From Streptomyces spiramyceticus (GTDB taxonomy: Bacteria; Actinomycetota; Actinomycetes; Streptomycetales; Streptomycetaceae): 64,000 nt of DNA. Location of the stretch: NCBI RefSeq assembly GCF_028807635.1, contig NZ_JARBAX010000001.1, positions 3,707,501-3,771,500 of the forward strand, given 5' to 3'. Each line of letters begins with the position of its first letter. Position 1 is the stretch's first letter. The translations under genes and the position numbers were made by a program. Positions 51,672-59,587 of the stretch are shown piece after piece. Under the pieces are notes generated by a model that was not told where the DNA came from, ran no database searches, and saw nothing but the letters and a program-made list of their open reading frames with translations.

Positions 51672-52570
51672 CCAGTGCCGCCGCCGCAGTCCCGCAGCCC
51701 GGCAGGACCAAGGCGTTCCTGCGCCTCGTCATGATCGAGCACTCGGTCTTCGCGCTGCCCTTCGCGTACATCGCCGCGCTCACCGCGATGTTCCAGATGG
51801 ACCGGAACATTCACTGGGGCAGGCTGCTGCTGGTCACGATCGCCATGGTCGGTCTGCGTACGTTCGCGATGGCGTGCAACCGGATCATCGACCGCGAACT
51901 GGACGCCCGTAACCCGCGCACCGCCGGCCGCGAGCTCGTGACCGGCGCCGTCTCGGTGAGGTCGGCCTGGACCGGCGCGCTGATCGCCGTCGTGATCTTC
52001 CTCGGCGCCGCAGCGGCGCTCAACCCGCTCTGCCTGGCGCTGGCGCCGATCGCCGTGATCCCGATGGTGGTCTATCCGTACGGGAAGCGCTTCACGAACT
52101 TCCCGCACGCGATCCTCGGCTTCGCCCAGGCCATGGGCCCGGTCGGCGCCTGGCTGGCGATCACCGGGGCGTGGTCGTGGGACGCGGTGATCCTCGGCCT
52201 CGCGGTCGGCATCTGGATCGGCGGCTTCGACCTGATCTTCGGTAGCCAGGACGTCCAGGCGGACCGCGCCGAGGGCGTGAAGTCGGTCCCGGCCCGGTTC
52301 GGAGTCCCTGCCGCGCTGTACGGCGCGCGGGCGTGTCACGCGATGACGACGGTGCTGCTGGTCTGGTACGCGCTGGCGACGGGCGCGGGGATCTTCTTCT
52401 GGGTAGGCCTGGTCGTCGTCATCGGCGCCTTCCTCTACGAGCACACGATTGTGACGCCGCACGACCTGTCCCGCCTCAACCGGGCCTTCTTCTCGGTCAA
52501 CGGCTTCATCGGCATTGCCCTGTTCGTGTGCGCTCTGCTGGATCTCCTGGTTCGCGGGCTGACCGTCTAG
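51668..52570 (+). CDS. mqnP: UbiA-family prenyltransferase of menaquinone synthesis
   Basis: A 300-aa membrane prenyltransferase with about eight helices. The first Asp-rich motif is NRIIDRELDARNPRT (NxxxDxxxD); the second is GSQDVQADRAEG (DxxxD-type). It attaches the polyprenyl chain to the naphthoate ring at the membrane. The GTG at 51668 overlaps the mqnL stop (GTGA). The UbiX gene follows after 42 bp or directly, depending on its start. Confidence 0.93.
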   Translation: MTSAAAAVPQPGRTKAFLRLVMIEHSVFALPFAYIAALTAMFQMDRNIHWGRLLLVTIAMVGLRTFAMACNRIIDRELDARNPRTAGRELVTGAVSVRSAWTGALIAVVIFLGAAAALNPLCLALAPIAVIPMVVYPYGKRFTNFPHAILGFAQAMGPVGAWLAITGAWSWDAVILGLAVGIWIGGFDLIFGSQDVQADRAEGVKSVPARFGVPAALYGARACHAMTTVLLVWYALATGAGIFFWVGLVVVIGAFLYEHTIVTPHDLSRLNRAFFSVNGFIGIALFVCALLDLLVRGLTV

Positions 52571-52612
52571 GTGACGCAGCCGCTCCCGCGGCGCCCGGAT
52601 AAGGTCGGGCAC

Positions 52613-53329
52613 GTGGAGTCAGGACATGTACGCGGGCAGCAGCACCAGGAGCAGCGGCAGGAGGCGCCGCGCAGGCCCTGGATTGTCGGTGTTTCCGGCG
52701 CGTCGGGTACGCCGTATGCCGCCGCCGTGCTGCGTGGGCTGCTCGATGCGGGGGAGAGCGTCGATCTGGTGGTCAGCCGGGCCTCGCGGCTGACGCTGCT
52801 CGACGAGACGGGCATCGCGTTCCGGGACGCGCACTGGCAGGAAGATCTGCGGAACTGGCTGGCGCGGGGCGCGGACGGCAAGCCGGACTCGTTCGACGTC
52901 GATGCGGCGTATGTCAGCGACGTGCGGTACTGGGCGGCCGGGGATCTCGCCGCCGGTCCTTCGTCGGGCTCGTACCCGGCCAAGGGCATGCTGATCGTTC
53001 CGGCGTCGACGGCGAGTGTGGCCGGGGTGGCGCTGGGGCTGTCGAAGGACCTGCTGCAACGGGTGGCGAGCGTGACGCTCAAGGAGCGGCGCAGGCTCGT
53101 GGTCGCGGTGCGGGAGACGCCGCTGAGCGGCCAGACCCTCAAGCACATGGTGGCGCTGGACGAGGCGGGCGCGGTGGTGCTTCCTGCCTCCCCGGCGTTC
53201 TACGCGGGCGCGACGCACATCCAGGATCTGGTGGACTTCGTCGCCGGGCGGGTGCTGGACGCGGCGGGGGTGCCGCACGGCCTGTACCGCCGCTGGAAGG
53301 GGGAGCTCGGTGGCTCCCGAAAGGACTAA
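52613..53329 (+). CDS. mqnM: UbiX-family flavin prenyltransferase
   Basis: A 238-aa enzyme making the prenylated FMN used by the UbiD partner. Landmarks are IVGVSGASGTPYAAAVLRGL (FMN phosphate site), KGMLIVPASTASVAGVALGL and RRLVVAVRETPLSGQTLKHM. About 25 extra N-terminal residues are polar. The GTG at 52613 has aagg 10 nt upstream; a GTG at 52571 directly after the mqnP stop would add 14 residues. A 90-bp insert-like segment around residues 60-100 is longer than in E. coli UbiX. Confidence 0.9.
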   Translation: MESGHVRGQQHQEQRQEAPRRPWIVGVSGASGTPYAAAVLRGLLDAGESVDLVVSRASRLTLLDETGIAFRDAHWQEDLRNWLARGADGKPDSFDVDAAYVSDVRYWAAGDLAAGPSSGSYPAKGMLIVPASTASVAGVALGLSKDLLQRVASVTLKERRRLVVAVRETPLSGQTLKHMVALDEAGAVVLPASPAFYAGATHIQDLVDFVAGRVLDAAGVPHGLYRRWKGELGGSRKD

Positions 53330-53419
53330 TTCTTCGTTTTGCTGGGCGTAAGGCCCTCTGTGCCTTAGATTCTGCATGTAAGCTTGCGCTACTGCTGAAC
53401 AATGGAATGCTTCAGGCAT

Positions 53420-53875
53420 ATGGACGCCGTGGACAGGCAGCTCATCCAGGCCCTCAGGGAGAACGGCAGGGCCTCCTACGCCGAGCTCGGCCGGCTCGTC
53501 GGGCTCTCGGGGCCCAGCGTCACCGACCGCATCAACCGTCTGGAGGCGGCCGGAGTCATCACCGGTTACCGCGCGACGGTCGACGCCAAGTCGCTCGGCC
53601 TCGGCGTCACCGCACTGATTGGCATCTCGCTCTCGGACGCGGCCGACCACGAGGACGTGGCACGCAGGCTGCGCGACCTCGCGGAGATCGAGGACTGCTG
53701 GTTCATCGCGGGCGACGACTCGTACATGCTCAAGGTCCGGGCGGGCGACGTGGACGGCCTGGAGAGGACGATCCGCCGGCTGTCGGGGACGCGGGGCGTG
53801 TCGCGCACCCGTACGACGATTGTGCTCTCCACGAAGTGGGAGAACCGGGTCGGGGAATTGCCGGAAGAGGCTTAG
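53420..53875 (+). CDS. Lrp/AsnC-family transcriptional regulator
   Basis: A 151-aa regulator. The N-terminal HTH is MDAVDRQLIQALRENGRASY, LGRLVGLSGPSVTDRINRLE; the C-terminal RAM ligand domain carries LRDLAEIEDCWFIAGDDSYM. The ATG at 53420 was preferred over one six codons upstream because homologues begin MDAVDRQL. It sits between mqnM and mqnE, so control of menaquinone genes or itself is plausible. Just upstream, aaggc and gcctt near 53349-53366 form an interrupted inverted repeat. Confidence 0.9.
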   Translation: MDAVDRQLIQALRENGRASYAELGRLVGLSGPSVTDRINRLEAAGVITGYRATVDAKSLGLGVTALIGISLSDAADHEDVARRLRDLAEIEDCWFIAGDDSYMLKVRAGDVDGLERTIRRLSGTRGVSRTRTTIVLSTKWENRVGELPEEA

Positions 53876-53968
53876 CGCGGAGCGCTATGGGGGCCCCACC
53901 CGCCCGAAGGGTGGGGGAGTACGGTTGGCGGAGCCTGTTTTACGTAGACATATGGGAGGCGGCCGTAC

Positions 53969-55132
53969 ATGGACGCGGGGCTGAAGCGCGAGCTGGAGCA
54001 GAAGGTCCGGGGCGGGGAGCGGCTGACCCGCGAGGACGGCATCGCGCTCTACGAGTCCGACGACCTCGCCTGGCTGGGCGGCCTCGCCCACGAGGTGCGT
54101 ACGCGCAAGAACGGTGACGTCGTCCACTTCAACGTCAACCGCCACCTCAACATGACGAACGTGTGCACCGCGTCGTGCGCGTACTGCTCGTTCCAGCGCA
54201 AGCCGGGCGAGAAGGACGCGTACACGATGCGCATCGAGGAGGCCGTCCGGCTGGCCAAGACGATGGAGGGCGAGAACCTCACCGAGCTGCACATCGTCAA
54301 CGGCCTGCACCCCAACCTGCCCTGGCGCTACTACCCGCGCTCCCTGAGCGAGCTCAAGAAGGCCCTGCCGAACGTCTCCCTCAAGGCGTTCACCGCCACC
54401 GAGATCCACCACTTCGAGACCATCTCGGGGCTGTCCGCGTCCGAGATCCTCGACGAGCTGATCGAGGCCGGTCTGGAGTCGCTGACCGGTGGCGGCGCGG
54501 AGATCTTCGACTGGGAGGTCCGCCAGCACATCGTCGACCACCGCACCCACTGGGAGGACTGGTCGCGCATCCACCGCCTCGCGCACGAGAAGGGTCTGAA
54601 GACCCCGTGCACGATGCTGTACGGACACATCGAGGAGCCGCGCCACCGCGTGGACCACGTGCTCCGGCTGCGTGAACTCCAGGACGAGACCGGCGGATTC
54701 CAGGTCTTCATCCCGCTGCGCTACCAGCACGACTTCGAGGACATGAAGGACGGCAAGGTCCGCAACCGCCTCCAGGCGCGTACGACGATGGCGAGCGGCG
54801 TCGACGTCCTCAAGACCTTCGCTGTCTCGCGGCTGCTCTTCGACAACGTCCCGCACGTGAAGGTCTTCTGGGTGATGCACGGCGTGCAGACGTCGCAGCT
54901 CGCGCTGCAGCACGGCGCCGACGACATGGACGGCTCGGTCGTCGAGTACAAGATCACGCACGACGCGGACAACTACGGCACGCCGAACAAGCTCGGCCGT
55001 GACGATCTGCTGGAGCTGATCCGGGACGCGGGCTTCCGCCCGGTCGAGCGGAACACCCGGTACGAGATCATCCGCGAGTACCCGGGGCCGGACGCGGACC
55101 GCCGCGAGTCGCCGCAGGCAATGAGGCTCTGA
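53969..55132 (+). CDS. mqnE: Aminofutalosine synthase (radical SAM)
   Basis: A 387-aa radical SAM enzyme joining SAM's adenosyl moiety to 3-(1-carboxyvinyloxy)benzoate in the futalosine pathway. The cluster motif is TNVCTASCAYCSFQRKPG with C66, C70 and C73. LHPNLPWRYYPRSLSELKKA and GGGAEIFDWEVRQHIVDHR are MqnE/MqnC-type landmarks; the N-terminus and length point to MqnE. gggagg lies 12-18 nt before the ATG. It is near mqnL-P-M but separated by the AsnC gene. Confidence 0.94.
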   Translation: MDAGLKRELEQKVRGGERLTREDGIALYESDDLAWLGGLAHEVRTRKNGDVVHFNVNRHLNMTNVCTASCAYCSFQRKPGEKDAYTMRIEEAVRLAKTMEGENLTELHIVNGLHPNLPWRYYPRSLSELKKALPNVSLKAFTATEIHHFETISGLSASEILDELIEAGLESLTGGGAEIFDWEVRQHIVDHRTHWEDWSRIHRLAHEKGLKTPCTMLYGHIEEPRHRVDHVLRLRELQDETGGFQVFIPLRYQHDFEDMKDGKVRNRLQARTTMASGVDVLKTFAVSRLLFDNVPHVKVFWVMHGVQTSQLALQHGADDMDGSVVEYKITHDADNYGTPNKLGRDDLLELIRDAGFRPVERNTRYEIIREYPGPDADRRESPQAMRL

Positions 55133-55180
55133 CTCCGTTACGGCGTGTTTGCCATGCGGCCCGGGGGGTACCCGCGCCGC

Positions 55181-55852
55181 ATGGCCAGCCGTACCGAGCC
55201 TGATGGCGGCCCCGGTACCGCACCCGAGGACGCCTACACCGCCGAGCCCTTCCTCCCCGGCCGCGGCGGTCTCCCCGCACTGCGCAAGGCGGCCGCCGGC
55301 TGCCGCGGGTGCCCACTCCACCGCGATGCCACCCAGACCGTCTTCGGCGCCGGAAACGACCACGCCCGGGTCCTGCTCGTCGGCGAGCAGCCGGGCGACC
55401 AGGAGGACCGGCAGGGGAAGCCGTTCGTCGGCCCCGCGGGCAAGGTGCTGACCCGGGCACTGGACGAGGCCGGGATCGACCCGGACGACACGTACATCAC
55501 CAACGCCGTCAAGCACTTCAAGTTCGAGCTCGTCCCTGCACGCGGCAAACGCCGTATCCACAAGGCGCCCAACCTGCGCGAACTGACCGCCTGCCGACCG
55601 TGGCTCAACGCCGAAATGCGGCTCGTCGACCCCGACGTCATCATCGCGCTCGGCGCCACCGCCGGGAAGGCGCTGCTCGGCCCCTCGTTCCGGGTGACCA
55701 AGCAGCGCGGCATGCTGCTCCCGTACGAGGACCGCGGCGAGAGCGTCGTGGCCACCATCCACCCCTCCGCCGTACTGCGCGCCGACGACCGCGACGCGGT
55801 CTACGAGGGCCTGGTGTCCGACCTGCGGATAGCCGCGCAGGCGCTGAGCTGA
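55181..55852 (+). CDS. udgX: UdgX-type uracil-DNA glycosylase
   Basis: A 223-aa family-4-like glycosylase. Motif A is LLVGEQPGDQEDRQGKPFVG, the substrate loop GKRRIHKAPN contains the UdgX signature KRRIH (residues 123-127), and motif B is ATIHPSAVLRA. Cysteines at 41, 44 and 138 plus a later one match the Fe-S cluster of this family. In mycobacterial UdgX the His of KRRIH forms a covalent bond with the uracil site; H127 is the equivalent. The ATG at 55181 is preceded by ggggggta; an upstream ATG is not needed. Confidence 0.93.
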   Translation: MASRTEPDGGPGTAPEDAYTAEPFLPGRGGLPALRKAAAGCRGCPLHRDATQTVFGAGNDHARVLLVGEQPGDQEDRQGKPFVGPAGKVLTRALDEAGIDPDDTYITNAVKHFKFELVPARGKRRIHKAPNLRELTACRPWLNAEMRLVDPDVIIALGATAGKALLGPSFRVTKQRGMLLPYEDRGESVVATIHPSAVLRADDRDAVYEGLVSDLRIAAQALS

Positions 55853-55871
55853 GCCGTTTATCGTCGAACGC

Positions 55872-56396
55872 ATGCCGCTGACCTTCGAACTCGATCCGCG
55901 GATCGAGCCGGCCCTGCGCGACGGCGTCCTCACCCTGTGGACGGACGTGTCCAACGCGGGCGGCGCCGTCGGATTCGTACCGCCCGTGACCGTCGACGAC
56001 ATCCGGCCCGAGTGGGTCGGCCACCTCGCCGCCATGAGCGAGGGCCGTACGCGGCTGCTCGTCGGGTACGACGAGGAGGGCGCCGTCGCCGCCACGACCT
56101 TCATCACGCACAACACGCACAGGCTGATGAAGCACTGGGTGTGGCTCTACACGGTGATGGTCCACCCCCGGCATCAGGGCAAGGGATACGGGCAGGACCT
56201 GATGGCCGCGACGGAGGCGGCCGTACGCGGCTTCGACGGCATCGAGGCGGTACGGCTGACTTGCCGGGGCGGCACCGGAGTCGACCGTTTCTACGCCTCC
56301 TGCGGATACAAGGAGGTCGGCCGCGTGCCCGGCGCGATACGGGTCGCGCCCGGCGACGACCGCGACGACATAGTGATGCTGCTTCCCCTGGGCTGA
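55872..56396 (+). CDS. GNAT family N-acetyltransferase
   Basis: A 174-aa GNAT enzyme. The acetyl-CoA loop is VMVHPRHQGKGYGQDLMAAT (R/QxxGxG/A), followed by VRLTCRGGTGVDRFYASCGY, the usual beta5-alpha4 segment. The ATG at 55872 starts 19 bp after udgX, so they may be co-transcribed. The acceptor is unknown. Confidence 0.9.
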   Translation: MPLTFELDPRIEPALRDGVLTLWTDVSNAGGAVGFVPPVTVDDIRPEWVGHLAAMSEGRTRLLVGYDEEGAVAATTFITHNTHRLMKHWVWLYTVMVHPRHQGKGYGQDLMAATEAAVRGFDGIEAVRLTCRGGTGVDRFYASCGYKEVGRVPGAIRVAPGDDRDDIVMLLPLG

Positions 56397-56470
56397 TTCC
56401 CTTGGCCTGAGGGCCCTGTGCTTGACTGGTGGTGACCCTTTCGGTTGCCGTTGAGAAGAAGGTCCCCCCT

Positions 56471-56779
56471 GTGAGCCCCGAGAGCCCCGTGAGCAGCAAG
56501 CACGCAACGATTCGCTACACCGCGATGCGCCTGGCCGTCTTCGTCGGCTGCTTCTTCGTCATCTGGGGCCTGGTCCGCTTCGGGATCCTGCCGGCCGGCC
56601 TCGGCGACTCCAACCTGCTGTGGGTCCTGATGCTCGCCATCGTCGTCTCCGCGCCGCTGAGTTTCGTGCTGCTGCGCAAGCAGCGTGACGCGATGTCCGA
56701 GCGGATCGTCGAGCGCGTGGACCACGCGAAGGCCCGCTTCGAATCGAACCGCAAGCAGGAGGACGGCCTTACGCAGTAG
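56471..56779 (+). CDS. DUF4229 membrane protein
   Basis: A 102-aa protein with two transmembrane helices (LAVFVGCFFVIWGLVRFGIL and LLWVLMLAIVVSAPLSFVLL) and a basic, helical C-terminal tail, the DUF4229 pattern common beside menaquinone genes in actinomycetes. The GTG at 56471 has gaagaagg 9 nt upstream. A link to menaquinone or respiration is only suggested by neighbourhood. Confidence 0.87.
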   Translation: MSPESPVSSKHATIRYTAMRLAVFVGCFFVIWGLVRFGILPAGLGDSNLLWVLMLAIVVSAPLSFVLLRKQRDAMSERIVERVDHAKARFESNRKQEDGLTQ

Positions 56780-56820
56780 GGCTCCGTAAGGTACGTCACA
56801 CACTCACGCACACTCAGCGG

Positions 56821-56856
56821 CACCCCGGTTCCGGACACCCGTCCGTGGCCGGGGTG
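56821..56856 (+). terminator. Terminator after the DUF4229 gene
   Basis: caccccgg (56821-56828) pairs with ccggggtg (56849-56856), with inner cggac/gtccg pairing; tgttggcgttt follows. It isolates the upstream genes from the leader peptide unit. Confidence 0.8.
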
Positions 56857-56891
56857 TTGGCGTTTCCGGGGTGTTTCGTACCCAAGGAAAG

Positions 56892-56922
56892 CTTTGATGT
56901 TCTCAAAGTTCAAGTGTTAACG
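56892..56922 (+). promoter_or_regulatory. Promoter and operator candidate for the leader peptide and symporter
   Basis: A -35-like ttgatg (56894-56899) and -10-like ttaacg (56917-56922) are 17 nt apart and place the start point at or within 2-3 nt of the ATG at 56931, so the mRNA would be leaderless. The inverted repeat ctttga-N5-tcaaag (56892-56908) overlaps the -35 element, as expected for a repressor site. Confidence 0.5.
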
Positions 56923-56930
56923 TGCTCGGC

Positions 56931-57038
56931 ATGAAGACAGCAGCCGCGCACCGCAATCCCATGAGCGTTCCGCTCGTGGCGCGTCTGCATGTCGATCTCT
57001 GCCGCTGTGTATCCGCGGCCTGTCGCCGCCACATCTGA
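56931..57038 (+). CDS. Cysteine-containing leader peptide (putative attenuator uORF)
   Basis: A 35-aa peptide beginning MKTAAAHRNPMSVPLVARLH and ending VDLCRCVSAACRRHI, with Cys at 24, 26 and 31. It matches the Streptomyces putative leader peptide type (RLHVDLCRC.SAACR). Comparable cysteine-rich, often leaderless uORFs in mycobacteria attenuate sulphur-assimilation genes in response to cysteine. It precedes the symporter by 125 nt. An internal ATG at 56961 could give a 25-aa form. No ribosome binding site is visible, consistent with leaderless translation. Confidence 0.72.
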   Translation: MKTAAAHRNPMSVPLVARLHVDLCRCVSAACRRHI

Positions 57039-57163
57039 CAACAGAAGCGACATCACGCAGCGGCGAGGCCACAGCTCGACGTGCAGCTCACGGCCGCCGC
57101 ACCCCCGTCCCGAATCCCCGTACGCCCTCGTACGCTCGCGTACGTCATCAACGGAGTGTGTCC

Positions 57164-58489
57164 GTGTCCGCGAACTCCGCGACCACGCCCGCGAAGCAGA
57201 ACTCTCGCTTCCGGATATCTGAGAAGTTCCCCTTCTGGGCCCAGATCATCACCGGTCTGGTGCTGGGTGTCCTGCTCGGCTGGCTCGCCCGCAGCCAGGA
57301 CATCAGCTGGCTCAAGACGACGCTGGAGCAGGTCGGCGGCATCTTCGTCCAGCTGCTGAAGCTGGCCGTCGCGCCGCTCGTCTTCTTCGCGATCCTGGTG
57401 TCGATCACCAACCTGCGGAAGGTCAACAACGCCGCCAGGCTGGCCTCCCGTACGCTCCTCTGGTTCATGATCACGTCACTCGTCGCGGTCGCCATCGGCC
57501 TCGCGATCGGCCTGCTCACCAACCCGGGCGCCGGTACGGGCCTGACGCCGAAGGACGGCAAGAAGCCCGAAGGATCCGGCTCCTGGATCGACTTCCTGAC
57601 CGGCATCGTGCCGACCGACGTCATCACGCCGTTCACCGAACTGAACGTGCTTCAGATTGTCTTCATGGCCGCCGTCGCCGGTATCGCCGCGCTCCAGCTC
57701 GGCGAGAAGGCCGAGCCGATCCTCAAGCTCAGCAACTCCGTTCTGGAGCTGCTCCAGAAGGCCCTGTGGTGGGTCATCCGGCTCGCGCCCATCGGCACGG
57801 TCGGCCTCATCGGCTTCGCCATCGCCGACTACGGCTGGAACCTGATCAGCAAGTACGCGACGTTCACCGCCGACGTCTACATCGGCTGCGCCCTGGTGAT
57901 GTTCGGCGTCTACCCCCTGTTGCTCGCGACCGTCGCCAAGGTCAACCCCGTCCAGTTCTTCAAGGGCGCCTGGCCGGCCATCCAGCTGGCCTTCGTCTCC
58001 CGCTCCTCGGTCGGCACCATGCCGGTCACCCAGCGGGTCACCGAGCGCCTCGGTGTGCCGAAGGAGTACGCGTCCTTCGCCGTGCCGTTCGGTGCGACGA
58101 CCAAGATGGACGGCTGCGCCGCGATCTACCCGGCGCTCGCCGCGATCTTCATCGCGCAGATCTTCGACGTACAGCTCGGCATCCAGGACTACCTGCTGAT
58201 CGCCTTCGTGTCGGTCATCGGCTCGGCGGCGACCGCCGGTCTGACGGGCGCGACGGTCATGCTGACCCTCACCCTGTCGACGCTCGGCCTTCCGCTGGAG
58301 GGCGTGGGTCTGCTGATGGCGATCGACCCGATCCTGGACATGATGCGTACGGCCACGAACGTCGCGGGACAGGCGCTCGTCCCCGTCATCGTCGCGGCCC
58401 GCGAGAAGATCCTCGACCACGACGCGTACAACTCGGCCTCGGCTTCCCCCGTCGACGAGAAGACGGCGCCCGTGCCGGTCGCGGCGTAA
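57164..58489 (+). CDS. Cation:dicarboxylate/cystine symporter (DAACS family)
   Basis: A 441-aa transporter of the glutamate/dicarboxylate:Na+ fold with eight helices and two re-entrant loops. RSSVGTMPVTQRV corresponds to the serine-rich HP1 loop, GATTKMDGCAAIY to the NMDG-type motif of helix 7, and GLTGATVMLTLTLSTLGLP to HP2. The family takes up C4-dicarboxylates, glutamate or, in the TcyP group, cystine. The upstream cysteine-codon leader argues for cystine or a sulphur compound, an inference. The GTG at 57164 has ggag at 7-nt spacing; a GTG two codons earlier is too close. Confidence 0.88.
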   Translation: MSANSATTPAKQNSRFRISEKFPFWAQIITGLVLGVLLGWLARSQDISWLKTTLEQVGGIFVQLLKLAVAPLVFFAILVSITNLRKVNNAARLASRTLLWFMITSLVAVAIGLAIGLLTNPGAGTGLTPKDGKKPEGSGSWIDFLTGIVPTDVITPFTELNVLQIVFMAAVAGIAALQLGEKAEPILKLSNSVLELLQKALWWVIRLAPIGTVGLIGFAIADYGWNLISKYATFTADVYIGCALVMFGVYPLLLATVAKVNPVQFFKGAWPAIQLAFVSRSSVGTMPVTQRVTERLGVPKEYASFAVPFGATTKMDGCAAIYPALAAIFIAQIFDVQLGIQDYLLIAFVSVIGSAATAGLTGATVMLTLTLSTLGLPLEGVGLLMAIDPILDMMRTATNVAGQALVPVIVAAREKILDHDAYNSASASPVDEKTAPVPVAA

Positions 58490-58530
58490 CTGCCTCGCGC
58501 TAGCGAGTGCCCCACCCAAGTGCCCCACCG

Positions 58531-58563
58531 AGTGCCCCCGGACGCCTTGCGTCCGGGGGCACT
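58531..58563 (+). terminator. Terminator after the symporter gene
   Basis: A perfect 14-bp stem, agtgcccccggacg (58531-58544) with cgtccgggggcact (58550-58563), has loop ccttg. Confidence 0.92.
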
Positions 58564-58648
58564 TCGGCTTCCCCGCGGTGCGCGCACGTAGGCTTAACCG
58601 GGTAGTAAGCCGCGTATGCCGCGCGGCGGGGCGGAAGGAACCGGGGAC

Positions 58649-59296
58649 GTGGGTGCGGTGAAGGGCAAGCGGATGCCGCGTGCCGTGCGCGAGCAGCAGA
58701 TGATGGACGCTGCCGTGCAGACCTTCGGGCAACGGGGTTACCGGGCCGCGTCGATGGACGAGATAGCCGAGCTGGCCGGGGTGTCCAAGCCGCTCGTCTA
58801 CCTCTACCTGAACTCCAAGGAAGAACTGTTCACGGCCTGCATCCGGCGCGAGGCACGCGCGCTCGTCGAGGCGGTACGGGCCGGGGTCGAGCCGGGCCTG
58901 CCCGCCGACCGCCAACTGTGGGACGGCCTAAGGGCGTTCTTCACGCACGCCGCCGAGAACCCGGACGCCTGGTCGGTGCTGCACAACCAGGCACGTACGC
59001 ACGGAGAGCCGTTCGCCGCCGAGGTCTCGGCGATGCGCGAGGAGATCGTCGCCTTCGTGACGTACCTGATCGGGTCCGCGGCCCGCGAGGCGGCCTGCGA
59101 TCCCGACCTCGCCGACCGGGAAGTGGCCGGCCTCGCCCATGCGTTGGTGGGCGCCGCGGAGTCGCTGGCCGGCTGGGGCAACGCTACGCCGGGCGTCTCC
59201 GCGAAGGAGACGGCCGCGACGCTGATGAACTTCGCCTGGGAGGGCCTTGAGAACCTCATGCGGGGGCAGCGCTGGGCGCCGTCGTCGCGCCCGTAA
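58649..59296 (+). CDS. TetR/AcrR-family transcriptional regulator
   Basis: A 215-aa regulator. The HTH is MMDAAVQTFGQRGYRAASMD, LAGVSKPLVYLYLNSKEELF; the C-terminal domain is helical and Trp/Ala-rich. The GTG at 58649 has aagga 9 nt upstream; an ATG at 58616 would add 11 residues without a ribosome binding site. It lies about 110 bp before the promoter of the peptide/P450 cluster on the same strand, so it is a candidate regulator of it, though homologues of this regulator also occur beside the symporter. Confidence 0.87.
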   Translation: MGAVKGKRMPRAVREQQMMDAAVQTFGQRGYRAASMDEIAELAGVSKPLVYLYLNSKEELFTACIRREARALVEAVRAGVEPGLPADRQLWDGLRAFFTHAAENPDAWSVLHNQARTHGEPFAAEVSAMREEIVAFVTYLIGSAAREAACDPDLADREVAGLAHALVGAAESLAGWGNATPGVSAKETAATLMNFAWEGLENLMRGQRWAPSSRP

Positions 59297-59409
59297 CGTC
59301 GTCGTGCCCGTAACGTCGTCGCGCTTGTAACCCGCCCGCGAATCGCACTGATCGAATATCACGGAATCGGTCATCGGCACAAGGGGGGATTCCTCTGCTC
59401 CTATCAGCG

Positions 59410-59439
59410 TTGACTTGATATCGGCAGGATTGCTTCTAT
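59410..59439 (+). promoter_or_regulatory. Promoter candidate for the pentapeptide/P450 cluster
   Basis: ttgact (59410-59415) and ttctat (59434-59439) are 18 nt apart, a plausible vegetative-type promoter. It would give a leader of about 35-40 nt before the ATG at 59483. The stretch from 59340 to 59480 is notably AT-richer than the flanking genes and has no other gene. Confidence 0.5.
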
Positions 59440-59482
59440 GGACGGGTCCTGAAAAGTTGCCTTCTGCCAAAAGGGGAACGTC

Positions 59483-59500
59483 ATGAAGTACTGCTGGTAG
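59483..59500 (+). CDS. Pentapeptide MKYCW, candidate RiPP precursor
   Basis: ATG AAG TAC TGC TGG TAG encodes five residues. aaggggaa at 59471-59478 is a good ribosome binding site, 4-8 nt before the ATG. The frame is closed upstream by a stop at 59450 with no other start codon, so the ORF cannot be longer. It is 87 nt upstream of a P450 gene. Biarylitide precursors (bytA, MRYYH) have the same length and position relative to a P450 that cross-links residues 3 and 5; here these are Tyr and Trp, with Cys between. Identity as a precursor is inferred. Confidence 0.72.
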   Translation: MKYCW

Positions 59501-59516
59501 CCGTTAGCGGCATCCT

Positions 59517-59541
59517 GGGGCCGGCTCGAAGAGCCGGCCCC
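59517..59541 (+). terminator. Hairpin between the pentapeptide and P450 genes
   Basis: An 11-bp perfect stem, ggggccggctc (59517-59527) with gagccggcccc (59531-59541), has loop gaa. It lies 16 nt after the pentapeptide stop and 46 nt before the P450 start. It could partially terminate transcription or stabilise the short mRNA, giving more precursor than enzyme. Confidence 0.7.
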
Positions 59542-59587
59542 CCTGCCGGTTCCTACGCGTTGAGAACGGCTTGAAAGAAGGCATGGC

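Noticed and set aside
59436..59450. Tiny ORF MDGS just upstream of the pentapeptide
   Set aside because: No ribosome binding site with good spacing; overlaps the -10 region and lacks aromatic residues for cross-linking.
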